Shown in pieces: positions 34,542 through 42,740 of a stretch of DNA of 53,056 bases; position 1 is the stretch's first letter; every line of letters begins with the position of its first letter. This stretch comes from Cyanobium sp. FGCU6 (GTDB lineage Bacteria > Cyanobacteriota > Cyanobacteriia > PCC-6307 > Cyanobiaceae): positions 1 through 53,056 of the forward strand of contig JANWUR010000026.1 of NCBI GenBank assembly GCA_024958655.1. The letters are read 5' to 3'. A model generated the notes under the pieces. It was given only the letters and a program-made list of their open reading frames with translations, did no database searches and had not been told where the DNA came from. The translations under genes were made by a program, and so were the position numbers.

Positions 34542-36371
34542 TCACGACACCAGCCCAAGGGCCAGGGCGGGGGTGAGCAGGGCCAGAACCAGGGTGAGCG
34601 GCAGGCCGAGGCGCAGGAAATCGAGAAAGGAATAATTCCCCAGGGAATACACCATCGTGTTGGTCTGATAGCCGATCGGCGTCAGGAAGCTGTGGGAGGC
34701 GGCGAAGGTCATCACCCCCATCGCCGCCCAGGCATTCACGCCCGCCTGGGCGGTGAGGCCAAGGCCGAGGGGCAGCATCAGGGTCACGGCCGCCTGATTG
34801 GAAACCACCTCGGTGACCAGGGCGGTGACGAGATACAACGCCAGCAGCAGGCCGTAGGGGGGCCAGGTGCCCACCGCGGCGGTGAGGTGCTCCACCAGCC
34901 AGCGATCAGCCCCGAGCTGGCCCATCAGGTGGGCCAGCGGCAGCAGCGCCGCCAGCAACACCACCACCTCCCAGCGCACGGCGGCATAGAGCTCCTGCGG
35001 CGTGAGCACCCGCGTGGCCACCAGGCCCACCGCCGCCAGCAGGGCCCAGATCGCCAGGGCATCGCTGCGCCAAAGTCCGAGCACGAGCAGGGCGGCGGTG
35101 AAGGCCAGGGCCCAGGGGAGCCGATCCCGTCGGTCGGCAGGAAGGGCTTCGTCGGCCAGCAGCAGGTCTTCGCTCCCCTGCATGCCCTTGATCGCCGAAC
35201 GGGGCATCTGCAGCAGCAGGGAATCCCCCAGGCGGAGATCGACCCTCCCCAGCCGATCGCGCAGGAGGTCTTCGCCGCGGCGGATCGCCAGCACCGCGGC
35301 GTTGAACCGCTGGGCGAAGCGCACCTCCCGCAGGCTCTGGCCGATCAGCCGGGAGCCGACCGGTACCAGCGCCTCCACCACGCTGAGGTCCTGATCGTCC
35401 GCGGCCACCTCCGGCTCCACCAGCTGGATCGTGACGTCGGGCACCAGGGCCAGGCCCTCCTCCTCCCGCAGGGCCAGCAGACCTTCCGGACGGGCCTTCA
35501 CCAGCAGCACGTCGGCGGGCCTCAGGCGCTCCTCCCCCAGGGGAAGGCTGTGGCGCTGGCCGCCTCGGATCAGGGCCAGCACCCGCACGTCGAAGGTGTG
35601 CTGCAGCAGGGAGGCATCCAGACTGGAGCCGATCAGCGGGGAGCTGGGGGTGACGACCAGTTCGCTGAGGTAGGGGCGGATGTCGTAACCGCTGGCCAGG
35701 GCCCGGGCCCTGGGCAGGCAGGGATGGGAGGGCAGCACCCGCGGGGCCAGCAGCGCCAGAACCACCAGGCCTGCGGCATAGGTGACCAGGGCCATGGGGG
35801 TGAACTGCAGCAGGGCGAAACTGCCGTAGCCCAGCTGCAGCGACAGGCTGCTGGCCACCAGGTTGGTGGAGGTGCCCAGCACTGTGCCGACCCCGGCGAG
35901 CACGGTGAGGAAGGACAGGGGCATCAGCAGGCGGGAGGGGGAGATGGCCAGGCGCCGGCACCAGCGCTCGACCACCGGGATGAACATCGCCACCACGGCG
36001 GTGTTGCTGATCACCGCCGAAAGGGGGCCCACCACCAGCCCCAGCAGCAGGATCTGCACGGGCAGGGAGGCGTCGTCGAAGCGCCCCAGCCAGCGCTCCA
36101 CCGGAGCCAGGGCGCCGCTGCGGACCAGGGCGGCACTCACGACGAACATCGCCACCACGGTGATCACCGCCGGGTTGCCGAAACCGGCCAGGGCTTCGCT
36201 GGGGGTGAGCAGGCCCGCCGGCACCGCGGCGATCACCAGGGCGAGGATCAGCAGCTCCAGCGGCAGGCGCCGATGGAGCAGCGCCACGACTCCCACCAGG
36301 CAGGCCGCCAGGGTGAGCCACGGGGCGACCGCCGCCGCGCCGGCCCACGGAAGAGGGGGTGCCGTGATCAC
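34542..36371 (-). CDS. SLC13/DASS-type permease with two TrkA-C domains (sulfate transporter candidate)
   Basis: The 609-residue protein has an N-terminal membrane half (AGFGNPAVITVVAMFVVSAAL, SAVISNTAVVAMFIPV, GTVLGTSTNLVAS), two central TrkA-C (RCK-C) domains (about 230-390, with LVPVGSRLIGQSLREVRF) and a C-terminal membrane half (TEVVSNQAAVTLMLPL, TPIGYQTNTMVY). This layout is that of SAC1/SLT-type sodium/sulfate transporters. It starts with a GTG overlapping the stop of cysR2 by four bases (GTGA), so it is translated with the regulator and is very likely part of the sulfur response. Confidence 0.9.
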   Translation of the reverse strand: MITAPPLPWAGAAAVAPWLTLAACLVGVVALLHRRLPLELLILALVIAAVPAGLLTPSEALAGFGNPAVITVVAMFVVSAALVRSGALAPVERWLGRFDDASLPVQILLLGLVVGPLSAVISNTAVVAMFIPVVERWCRRLAISPSRLLMPLSFLTVLAGVGTVLGTSTNLVASSLSLQLGYGSFALLQFTPMALVTYAAGLVVLALLAPRVLPSHPCLPRARALASGYDIRPYLSELVVTPSSPLIGSSLDASLLQHTFDVRVLALIRGGQRHSLPLGEERLRPADVLLVKARPEGLLALREEEGLALVPDVTIQLVEPEVAADDQDLSVVEALVPVGSRLIGQSLREVRFAQRFNAAVLAIRRGEDLLRDRLGRVDLRLGDSLLLQMPRSAIKGMQGSEDLLLADEALPADRRDRLPWALAFTAALLVLGLWRSDALAIWALLAAVGLVATRVLTPQELYAAVRWEVVVLLAALLPLAHLMGQLGADRWLVEHLTAAVGTWPPYGLLLALYLVTALVTEVVSNQAAVTLMLPLGLGLTAQAGVNAWAAMGVMTFAASHSFLTPIGYQTNTMVYSLGNYSFLDFLRLGLPLTLVLALLTPALALGLVS

Positions 36372-36937
36372 GGCAGGCGCTGGAAGGTTGAGAGCGGAAT
36401 GATCAGATCGGCGTCACCGGCCTCCTGCAGCCAGCCAAGGGCCTTGTAGCGGTTGAGGTTCTTGGTCACGGTGACGCGGGTGAGGCCGCAGATGTCAGCG
36501 AGATTGCGGTGGGTGAGGTTCATGTCCTTGAGCGAAAGGCGATAGCCCACGCTGTTCACCTGGCCGAACCGCTGGCTGATCCAGCGCAGCAGCGAGAGCA
36601 GGCGATCCTCGGCGCTGCGGATGCGGTTGATCTCGAAGATCTGCTCGGTGTTGCGGATCTGCAGTTGCAGGAATTCGAGGATGTCCACCTGGGATGGATC
36701 GAACTGCTCCACCCTCACCGCCGAGAGACACTGCATCTCCACCGGTCGCAGGGTGGAAAAGGTGTTGGTCACCCACTCGCCCGGCCCCCAGACGCCGAGG
36801 GTGATCGATTCACCGCCTTCGTCCCAGGCGGCAGTGCGCACGTAGCCATCGAGGATCGACCAGCTCAGCCCATCGGGAAGAACGTCGTTGGCCTGCATGG
36901 CCAGGCGGATGGGGCGTGCACCTCCACCGGCAGTCAT
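36368..36937 (-). CDS. cysR: Crp/Fnr-family regulator, CysR-like, copy 2
   Basis: The 189-residue paralogue of the regulator at 24918 has GESITLGVWGPGEWV, IFEINRIRSAEDRLLSLLRWI and the HTH LADICGLTRVTVTKNLNRYKALG. The recognition helix is identical in both, so they should bind the same operator. Differences concentrate in the N-terminal sensor and the last 15 residues. It is the first gene of an operon with the SLC13-type permease (GTGA overlap). Confidence 0.86.
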   Translation of the reverse strand: MTAGGGARPIRLAMQANDVLPDGLSWSILDGYVRTAAWDEGGESITLGVWGPGEWVTNTFSTLRPVEMQCLSAVRVEQFDPSQVDILEFLQLQIRNTEQIFEINRIRSAEDRLLSLLRWISQRFGQVNSVGYRLSLKDMNLTHRNLADICGLTRVTVTKNLNRYKALGWLQEAGDADLIIPLSTFQRLP

Positions 36938-37018
36938 GGGGTCGCCTCGGGGACGGAAGGGGGTGAACCGGGGACAGGACCCGGCAAGGCGATCGACGCT
37001 GCACTCATGGCAGCGAAG

Positions 37019-37039
37019 CTAGCACGTAATCCCCATCGG
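37019..37039. promoter_or_regulatory. Element shared upstream of both cysR genes, copy 2
   Basis: The 21-bp string from CTAGCACGTAA to CCCATCGG lies 82 bases before the cysR2 ATG and matches 25597-25617 at 17 of 21 positions. A looser resemblance, CACGTTTCCCATCG, occurs at 27513-27526 just before the sbpA2 start. Confidence 0.5.
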
Positions 37040-37050
37040 CCTTAAGTTGT

Positions 37051-37317
37051 TTATTCCGTGGTTGTTTCCTGGGGCCGTCCGACGCCCAGGCGGCTCAGGG
37101 CGTGGAGGCGGATCCATCGCTTGGCCCGATCGAGCTGGGGCAGCACCAGGGCGCCATCGGCGGCCCGCAGCCGCGACAGTCCGAGCAGGGTGAGGGGGGC
37201 TCCGATCAGCAGCGGCAGCAACGGCACGCCGATCGCCACCAGCAGCGTGGGGCCGAGGTTGTTGGGAATCGGGGGAACCGCCTCCAGCGGGGGCGATCCA
37301 GGGAGAGGAGCCTGCAT
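37051..37317 (-). CDS. Small membrane protein, 88 residues
   Basis: The protein has a proline-rich N-terminus, one long hydrophobic segment (LGPTLLVAIGVPLLPLLIGAPLTLLGLSRL) and a short basic C-terminal part. No family is recognised. The frame has the composition of real coding sequence and ends just before the cysR2 control element. It may be the distal gene after tauE, from which it is separated by about 90 bases. Confidence 0.6.
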   Translation of the reverse strand: MQAPLPGSPPLEAVPPIPNNLGPTLLVAIGVPLLPLLIGAPLTLLGLSRLRAADGALVLPQLDRAKRWIRLHALSRLGVGRPQETTTE

Positions 37318-37408
37318 GGGGTGGGGAAAACCCTTGCAGAGTCCTAGGCCTCACCGCAGGGCCGCTCCGTTGCCGCAGCCACATCGACGCGTCGCCCCAG
37401 GGGACCGA

Positions 37409-38170
37409 TCAGAGGGCGAAGAGGATCACGGACACGATCACACCGATGGTCACCACCAGGGTGCGGAGGGCCGCGGGGTCGACCCTGGAGGCGATCCTGC
37501 CGCCGAGGGCGCCGCCGATGGTGGCCCCCACCGCCATCACCGCCGCCGCCGGGGCCTGCACCGGGCCGGCCAGCAGGAACAGGCCGGAGGCCGCCAGGTT
37601 CACCACCAGGGCGATGGCCTGTTTCAGGCCGTTGAGGCGCGTGAGGTTGTCGTCGAGCGTGAGGGCCAGCACCGCCAGCACGATCACGCTCAGGCCGGCG
37701 CCGAAGTAGCCGCCGTACACCGATGCCAGGAAGACGGGCACGATCGAGCTGGCCTCCGGCAGCCGGGGGACCTGGGCGCGCTGTCGCCGCAGCAGGAGGG
37801 CCCGCAGCGGTTCCTGGGCCGCCAGCAGCAGCGAGCCGGCCAGGATCAGCCAGGGCACCAGACGGCGGAACAGGGCTTCGTCGCTGGCCAGGAGCAGCAG
37901 GCCCCCGCTCAGGCCCCCGAGGGCTGCGGCGGGCAGCAGCAGCAGCAGGCGCCGGCGCTGTCCCCTGAGCTGATGGCGCTGGGCCAGGGTGGCTCCGAGG
38001 TAGCCCGGCGAGAGGGCGAGGGTGTTGGTGACGTTGGCCACCACCGCCGGCAGCCCGACGGCGGTGAGGGCCGGAAAGCTGATCAGCGATCCCCCGCCGG
38101 CAAGGGCATTCACCAGCCCGGCGGCCAGGGCCGCGAGGGCAACGACGCCGTAGCCGGCAGGGCTCACCAT
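37409..38170 (-). CDS. TauE/SafE-family anion exporter
   Basis: The 253-residue membrane protein has the TauE/SafE repeats: [33 protein letters not shown] in the first half and [19 protein letters not shown] in the second, with about seven to eight helices. The family moves sulfite, sulfoacetate and related organosulfur anions. It has only two methionines including the initiator and no cysteine. It lies directly downstream of cpcBA, separated by a terminator. Confidence 0.88.
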   Translation of the reverse strand: MVSPAGYGVVALAALAAGLVNALAGGGSLISFPALTAVGLPAVVANVTNTLALSPGYLGATLAQRHQLRGQRRRLLLLLPAAALGGLSGGLLLLASDEALFRRLVPWLILAGSLLLAAQEPLRALLLRRQRAQVPRLPEASSIVPVFLASVYGGYFGAGLSVIVLAVLALTLDDNLTRLNGLKQAIALVVNLAASGLFLLAGPVQAPAAAVMAVGATIGGALGGRIASRVDPAALRTLVVTIGVIVSVILFAL

Positions 38171-38203
38171 CGCCGGATCATCGTCGAGCCCGGGACGCCA
38201 GGG

Positions 38204-38230
38204 AAAAGGCCCCCCGCTGGGCGGAGGGCC
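38204..38230 (-). terminator. Terminator of cpcBA
   Basis: On the minus strand, GGCCCTCCGC-CCA-GCGGGGGGCC forms a ten-pair stem with one G-U pair, followed by TTTT (complement of 38204-38207). It lies 28 bases after the cpcA stop. Confidence 0.75.
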
Positions 38231-38258
38231 GGGCTGAGATCCGTGGGGCTCGCCGGAT

Positions 38259-38750
38259 TCAGAGCAGGGCGTTGATGGCGTAGTCGATGTAATTGTTGGC
38301 GATCACGCCGGGATCACCCTGGATGCCGTGGTTGGCCTTGATGTAGTTGAGCGCCTCCACGTACCACGAGGGGGAGAGTTCGAAGGCGCGATTGATCTCG
38401 GTGAGGCCGGCGATCAGGTACTCATCGAGGGGGCCGGTGCCACCCGCCACCAGCGAGTAGGTGATGTGGCGGAGGTAGTAACCGATGTCACGGCTGCACT
38501 TGGCCTTGCCGCGGGCATCGGAGGCGAAGTTGGCACCCTGCTGCTGGGTGGTGTAGGGGAACTTGTTGTAAACGGCCTGGGCTGCTCCGTTCACCAGCTC
38601 GTCGGCGCGGGCGGTGAGCTGACGGGCCGCCTCGAGGGCGTTCGTGGCGCGCTCGAAGCGCCCGAAGGCCGCATTGAGCTCGGTGTTGCTGAGGTAGCGA
38701 CCCTGGGAATCGGCGGCGGCGACGGCCTCGGTGAGGGGAGTTTTGGACAT
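38259..38750 (-). CDS. cpcA: Phycocyanin alpha subunit, sulfur-poor form
   Basis: CpcA binds phycocyanobilin in phycobilisome rods. The 163-residue globin-like protein has the family motifs [33 protein letters not shown] and SPSWYVEAL, and the chromophore Cys at C85 in [12 protein letters not shown]85 is its only cysteine, and the initiator is its only methionine. Where usual CpcA reads [19 protein letters not shown] it has [19 protein letters not shown], so Met and Cys are replaced by His, Ser and Leu. This is the mark of a sulfur-starvation phycocyanin. It is co-transcribed with cpcB (75-base gap). No linker or lyase gene is adjacent. Confidence 0.96.
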   Translation of the reverse strand: MSKTPLTEAVAAADSQGRYLSNTELNAAFGRFERATNALEAARQLTARADELVNGAAQAVYNKFPYTTQQQGANFASDARGKAKCSRDIGYYLRHITYSLVAGGTGPLDEYLIAGLTEINRAFELSPSWYVEALNYIKANHGIQGDPGVIANNYIDYAINALL

Positions 38751-38825
38751 GGTGAGGAACGGAGAAACGTGGGAGGAGAGAAGGCGAAACGGTGAACCCT
38801 GAGGCCTGGGCTTGCGCTCGGGGCG

Positions 38826-39347
38826 TCAGCTCACGGCCGCAGCGGCGCGGTCGAAGTAGGTGCCGATCTCGGAGGCCAGCCCGGTGCAATCACCCTGGGT
38901 GATGCCGTTGCGGTCGAGCACCAGGGCCAGGGCCGCTTCCTTGATCAGGCGGATACCTTCGGCCACGGAGGCGCCGGGAACGCCGAGGGCCAGATACGTT
39001 TCGCGCAGGCCATTGAGGCAGCGGTCTTCGAGCACCGAGGCATCGCCCAGGAAGGTGGCGTAGGTGACGTAGCGCAGGATGATGTCGAGGTCGCGCAGGC
39101 AGGCGGCGATCCGGCGGTGGGTGTAGGCGTTGCCGCCGGGGGCGATCAGGGCCGGCTGCCGCTCGAACAGGGCGCGGGCCGCATCGGTGACCAGGCGCGA
39201 GGCGTTGGAGGTGATGCGGTTCACGGCGTCGAGCCGCTTGTTGCTGTCGGCCACCAGGGCCGCCAGGGCATCGAGCTGGCCGGCATTGAGGAACTCGCCG
39301 ACGGTGTCGGCCTGGGCCACCACCTTGGTGAAGGCGTCGAAGGTCAT
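38826..39347 (-). CDS. cpcB: Phycocyanin beta subunit, sulfur-poor form
   Basis: The 173-residue protein has the CpcB motifs [27 protein letters not shown] (N73, the usual methyl-Asn), [28 protein letters not shown] and [10 protein letters not shown]. Chromophore cysteines are C83 and C154. C110 is the conserved third one. The initiator is the only methionine. Positions usually Met (around residues 19, 31, 80, 87 and 134) are Phe, Leu, Ile, Leu and Leu, and the usual Cys in DRACAAVS is Ala. ATG 39347 is preceded by AGGAG 9 bases upstream. The longer open frame is not CpcB-like. Confidence 0.96.
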   Translation of the reverse strand: MTFDAFTKVVAQADTVGEFLNAGQLDALAALVADSNKRLDAVNRITSNASRLVTDAARALFERQPALIAPGGNAYTHRRIAACLRDLDIILRYVTYATFLGDASVLEDRCLNGLRETYLALGVPGASVAEGIRLIKEAALALVLDRNGITQGDCTGLASEIGTYFDRAAAAVS

Positions 39348-39711
39348 GGGAGTGAACTCCTGTAGGGGAATCTGCGGAGAGAAACTGCAGGGAAAATCTG
39401 CAGCTTGCAGGCACATTGCAGAGCCACCCCGTGAGGGTGCACTCCGAATGCGCAGAGCGAATGTGGGCTGATCATCCGCAGGGTGTGGGGGCGATGTGCG
39501 TGAACCCGCCGCATCGCGCCTGCTCATTCTTCAGGCCTGACAGATCACTCCGAACCGCAACTTCACAAAGGGTCATTGACAGGATCTCCCTTGTAATCTC
39601 AGGCACATGAGCGTTCCGCTCTGCGATGACATCGGCGTGTAGTTCCAGGCACATTGCCAGCCGAATCTGCGGAAAAGGCCTCCTGATGCTGGCCCGCAGG
39701 AACCCCCACAG

Positions 39712-39751
39712 AAAAAACTCCATCCGCCGCGACGCCTGCGACGGATGGAGT
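39712..39751 (-). terminator. Strong intrinsic terminator upstream of cpcB
   Basis: ACTCCATCCG (39717-39726) and CGGATGGAGT (39742-39751) form a perfect 10-bp stem. On the minus strand the stem is followed by TTTTTT (complement of 39712-39717). It lies about 370 bases before the cpcB ATG on the same strand. It either insulates cpcBA from upstream reading, ends an unannotated RNA, or acts as a leader attenuator. Confidence 0.75.
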
Positions 39752-39791
39752 GCGTGAACTTACCCGGGTTCAGCCTGCGGGATCAGGATCG

Positions 39792-39919
39792 GCTGCCATG
39801 CATTCTCAGCCACATCGCTGCAGCGATGGCAGCACATCAGCCTGGCTGCTGTCAGATCGAGAGGGTAGGCCATGGTCCCCGCTACCCTTGCCCCCGGCCT
39901 AGCAACTGGTGGCTGACAG
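39792..39919. ncRNA. Candidate structured RNA or regulatory region
   Basis: Nested complementary segments are packed here: GCTGCCAT (39792-39799) with ATGGCAGC (39826-39833), the 16-bp palindrome CATCGCTGCAGCGATG (39813-39828), CTGTCAG (39849-39855) with CTGACAG (39913-39919), and inside it AGGGTAG (39862-39868) with CTACCCT (39882-39888). No coding frame explains it. On the minus strand it would precede the terminator at 39712. The RNA family is not recognised. Confidence 0.3.
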
Positions 39920-40291
39920 GAAAGCGGGCCAAGGACGCTGGCTCCAATCCTTTGAAGGGTTTCTGATAGGGAGTGGATTGCTCACCTTGTGGAATCGGTT
40001 GCGTGGCCTGTTGATCCTCCGGCGCGTTCAGTGTAAATCGACCTGATCGGCACCATCAGTGAATTGGTCTATGACCTGTCAATTGCTGATCAGATGACAC
40101 GTGCCCCTTCTGTTGGTGGGAGCGGGTGGTGGTCGTCGTTCTGATCTTCACGGCGGTGCCGCGGGTTCTCAGCGCGGAAAGCCCAGCCATTGGCTCGAGG
40201 CTATGCAGCTCGTGCATAGAGATGGCCTGTCAGGTCAGGTCCACTGCTGAGGAGTCTCCGTTTTTCCCCGCCCACGCGGGGTTGGCTTCCC

Positions 40292-40396
40292 TTGAAGATT
40301 CACCTTCCCTTCCTGTCTTTTCTGCTCGCCACCACCCTCGTCGGCTCAGCCCTGCCCGTGGCCTCAGCCCCCTGCCGCCGGTGGCGGCAGCCGTGA
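40292..40396 (+). pseudogene. Orphan signal-peptide-like fragment
   Basis: A TTG-initiated frame of 34 residues reads as a signal peptide (MKIHLPFLSFLLATTLVGSA...VASA) and then stops after nine more residues. It looks like the 5' remnant of a deleted or frameshifted exported protein gene. No ribosome-binding site is obvious. Confidence 0.3.
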
Positions 40397-40456
40397 TCGA
40401 TGGTCTCTGACCGCTTGGCTGAAGCCTGGGAGAGGGCCAATCAGGGAACCCCGCCC

Positions 40457-40678
40457 TCAGGCGGCGATCCCCTCCTCCGGAGGCGGCATCCTGCGCGCCC
40501 GGCCCGGGCGGGAAGAGCGGCGGGGCGGCTGCGACTCCAGCAGCAGCCGTTCGCTGTTGGCATCGCCAACGGCGTGGACGCGGCGACGGTGGCGGTCAAG
40601 GTACGGGATCAGCACCAGGTCGTCGGGGACGACGGAGCAACGGCGGATGGAGCCGTCACGCAGCAGGAACAGGGGCAT
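40457..40678 (-). CDS. Small hypothetical protein, 73 residues
   Basis: From ATG 40678 the frame reads MPLFLLRDGSIRRCSVVPDDLVLIPYLDRHRRRV..., a basic, soluble protein ending in a Pro/Arg-rich tail. The first 50 residues look like genuine coding sequence. The longer open frame (to 40888) overlaps the start of the amylase gene and is unlikely. The family is unknown. Confidence 0.5.
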   Translation of the reverse strand: MPLFLLRDGSIRRCSVVPDDLVLIPYLDRHRRRVHAVGDANSERLLLESQPPRRSSRPGRARRMPPPEEGIAA

Positions 40679-40871
40679 GGGAGGAAACCACTCAGGACCC
40701 CATGGCGCCATGACCGGCGGCCCTTGTCCAGAGGGTGCCGGATCAGGGCTTCCTATCGATCGGTGGACCGCGCATGTGGCGCAGGATACGAACAAAGGTC
40801 TCCCGTTCCTTAACCCATCGGCGCGTTGCTCTGCGCATGCTCGGATCACGACCCTTTGCCGATCCTGAGCC

Positions 40872-42740
40872 ATGTCGTCGACGGGCACGAATCAGCCGGC
40901 GCCGGAGTGCGCGCCTCTCCCCATCCAGGCCCACAGCGCTCGCTTGCAGCGACTGTTCGAGCAGGAAGCCGAATTCCGCAAGGAGACGATCTATTTCCTG
41001 GTTGTCGATCGCTTCTGCAACGGCAATACCGACAACGACGGCATCGGCAAGAAGGGCCTCTACGATCCGAGCCACAGCCAATGGGGGCACTACTGGGGCG
41101 GCGATCTTGAAGGGATCATCGCCAGGGCCGACTACCTCAGGGATCTCGGCATCACAGCCGTGTGGCTGTCACCCCTGTTCGAGCAGGTTGACGACATCGA
41201 ACATGGGTATGGGCCGATGCACGGCTACTGGACGAAGGATTTCAAGCGCGTGAATCCCCACTTCGTCCGGCTGGGTGAAGCCACCTCTCTCCATGCCTGC
41301 GAAACCCTCCGCCGCATGATCGACACCCTGCACGAGCGGGGCCTGAAGATCGTGCTGGACATCGTCTGCAATCACAGCTCCCCCGAACTGAATGGAAGCA
41401 AGGGGGTGGTAACCGACGACGGTGCCCCGCTGGCGAATTTTCACTACGACTGCAACCATTTCTATCACCATTATCCGCCGATCACCGACTGGGAAGACGA
41501 ATTCCAGCTGCTCCGCCACGAGATGCTGGGACTTGCCACGTTCAACGAAGGCAATATCGATTTCCGGAACTATATCAAGTCGGCCATCATGGCCTGGCTG
41601 GACCTGGGATTCGATGCCCTTCGCATCGATACGCTCAAGCACATGCCGGTGTGGTTCTGGCAGGAGTTCGTGACCGACATCCAGGCCCATCAACCCAGCA
41701 CGTTCCTGTTCGGCGAATACGGCTTTGGCTCTCCCTGGGATCCACGCTGTGTGCGCTATGCCAACGACACCGGTATCTCCATCCTCGACTTCGGCCTCAG
41801 CGGCGCGATCCGCTCGGCCTTCAGCGGGCAGGAACCGGGGGGCTTTCATCGCATCGAGACCGTGCTGGCGATGGATCCGGTCTACCGCCGCTCCACCGAA
41901 CTGGTGACCTTCATCGAAAACCACGACATGCCGAGATTCCTCTCCATCTGCCCCTGCCGCGCCGACCTGGAACTGGCGACGGTCCTGCTGCTGACACTGC
42001 GGGGCGTTCCCTGCCTGTTCTACGGAACCGAGCAGTACCTGGCCTGTGACACCTGCGGTGGCGATGATCCCTACAACCGTCCGATGATGGCGTCCTGGGA
42101 TCTGGGCACCCGGATGGCAAACCTCATCCGCAGGCTGGCGGATCTGCGGCGCAGCAACCGCGCCCTCAGCTATGGGCGTCACAATCAGAACTACGTGAGT
42201 GAGGATCTCTACGCCTACACCCGCAGCTACCGCGACAACCGCGTGGTCGTGATCGTGAACAAGGGAGGGGATACCTGTGTCGACATCGGCTCCATCGATC
42301 TGGCCGAGGGCCAGCACCGCTGCCTGCTCACCGACCGGCTCCTTGCCGTGACTCAGGGAAGCCTGCGCGGCCTGGAGGTCCCCGCCAAGGGGGCCTTCGT
42401 TCTGGCGGTGGAGGGGGCGCCGCTGCGGGCCACCACGGTGGTGAAGTTCCAGATCAACGGCTATGTCACCCATCCGGGGGAGACGATGGCCGTGAGTGGT
42501 GATGTGCCCGAGCTCGGCGGCTGGGATCCAGGCAGAGCCCCTCACCTGGAGTACATCAACGGCGACGCCTGGTTCGCCGAGGTGGGCTTTGCTGCCTCGG
42601 CCGGCAAGCCGATCCGTTTCCGCTTCGTGGTGCTTCGCCCCGGAGACGAACCGGTGCGGGAGAACCTGATCTGCCGCACCTTCCTGCTGCCGGCCTCCGG
42701 CTCCGTCAAGCTGGATCTCGACTGGGATCGGCTGGCCTGA
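40872..42740 (+). CDS. GH13 alpha-amylase-family protein with C-terminal starch-binding domain
   Basis: The 622-residue cytoplasmic protein (no signal peptide) has the GH13 regions VLDIVCNHSS, FDALRIDTLKH (nucleophile D253), FLFGEYGFG (acid/base Glu) and FIENHDMPRF. The last about 100 residues fit a CBM20-type domain (VVKFQINGYVTHPGETMAVSGDVPELGGWDP). The layout recalls cyclodextrin glucanotransferase/maltogenic amylases, acting here on glycogen. It lies beside glycogen phosphorylase on the opposite strand. The end overlaps the transketolase-like gene by 35 bases. Confidence 0.9.
   Translation: MSSTGTNQPAPECAPLPIQAHSARLQRLFEQEAEFRKETIYFLVVDRFCNGNTDNDGIGKKGLYDPSHSQWGHYWGGDLEGIIARADYLRDLGITAVWLSPLFEQVDDIEHGYGPMHGYWTKDFKRVNPHFVRLGEATSLHACETLRRMIDTLHERGLKIVLDIVCNHSSPELNGSKGVVTDDGAPLANFHYDCNHFYHHYPPITDWEDEFQLLRHEMLGLATFNEGNIDFRNYIKSAIMAWLDLGFDALRIDTLKHMPVWFWQEFVTDIQAHQPSTFLFGEYGFGSPWDPRCVRYANDTGISILDFGLSGAIRSAFSGQEPGGFHRIETVLAMDPVYRRSTELVTFIENHDMPRFLSICPCRADLELATVLLLTLRGVPCLFYGTEQYLACDTCGGDDPYNRPMMASWDLGTRMANLIRRLADLRRSNRALSYGRHNQNYVSEDLYAYTRSYRDNRVVVIVNKGGDTCVDIGSIDLAEGQHRCLLTDRLLAVTQGSLRGLEVPAKGAFVLAVEGAPLRATTVVKFQINGYVTHPGETMAVSGDVPELGGWDPGRAPHLEYINGDAWFAEVGFAASAGKPIRFRFVVLRPGDEPVRENLICRTFLLPASGSVKLDLDWDRLA

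Larger units (their letters stand above)
39348..40456. other. Gene-poor interval upstream of cpcB
   Basis: No convincing protein gene is seen in these 1.1 kb. It contains repeated short elements near cpcB (CAGGCACATTGC at 39408 and 39646, CAGGCACATGA at 39600, GAATCTGCGGA at 39368 and 39663), a strong minus-strand terminator at 39712-39751, a cluster of inverted repeats at 39792-39919, a hairpin at 40266-40281 and a signal-peptide-like fragment at 40292. Confidence 0.6.

Noticed and set aside
34692..36449. 585-residue plus-strand frame opposite the SLC13-type permease
   Set aside because: Extremely Gln/His/Gly-rich shadow of a membrane protein gene; no domain.
39745..39966. 73-residue frame in the cpcB upstream interval
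   Set aside because: It lies across a terminator stem and a cluster of inverted repeats and has no protein-like features.
40266..40281. CRISPR array
   Set aside because: Only one repeat-like hairpin is present, no spacers or cas genes are seen; treated as a low-interest observation only.
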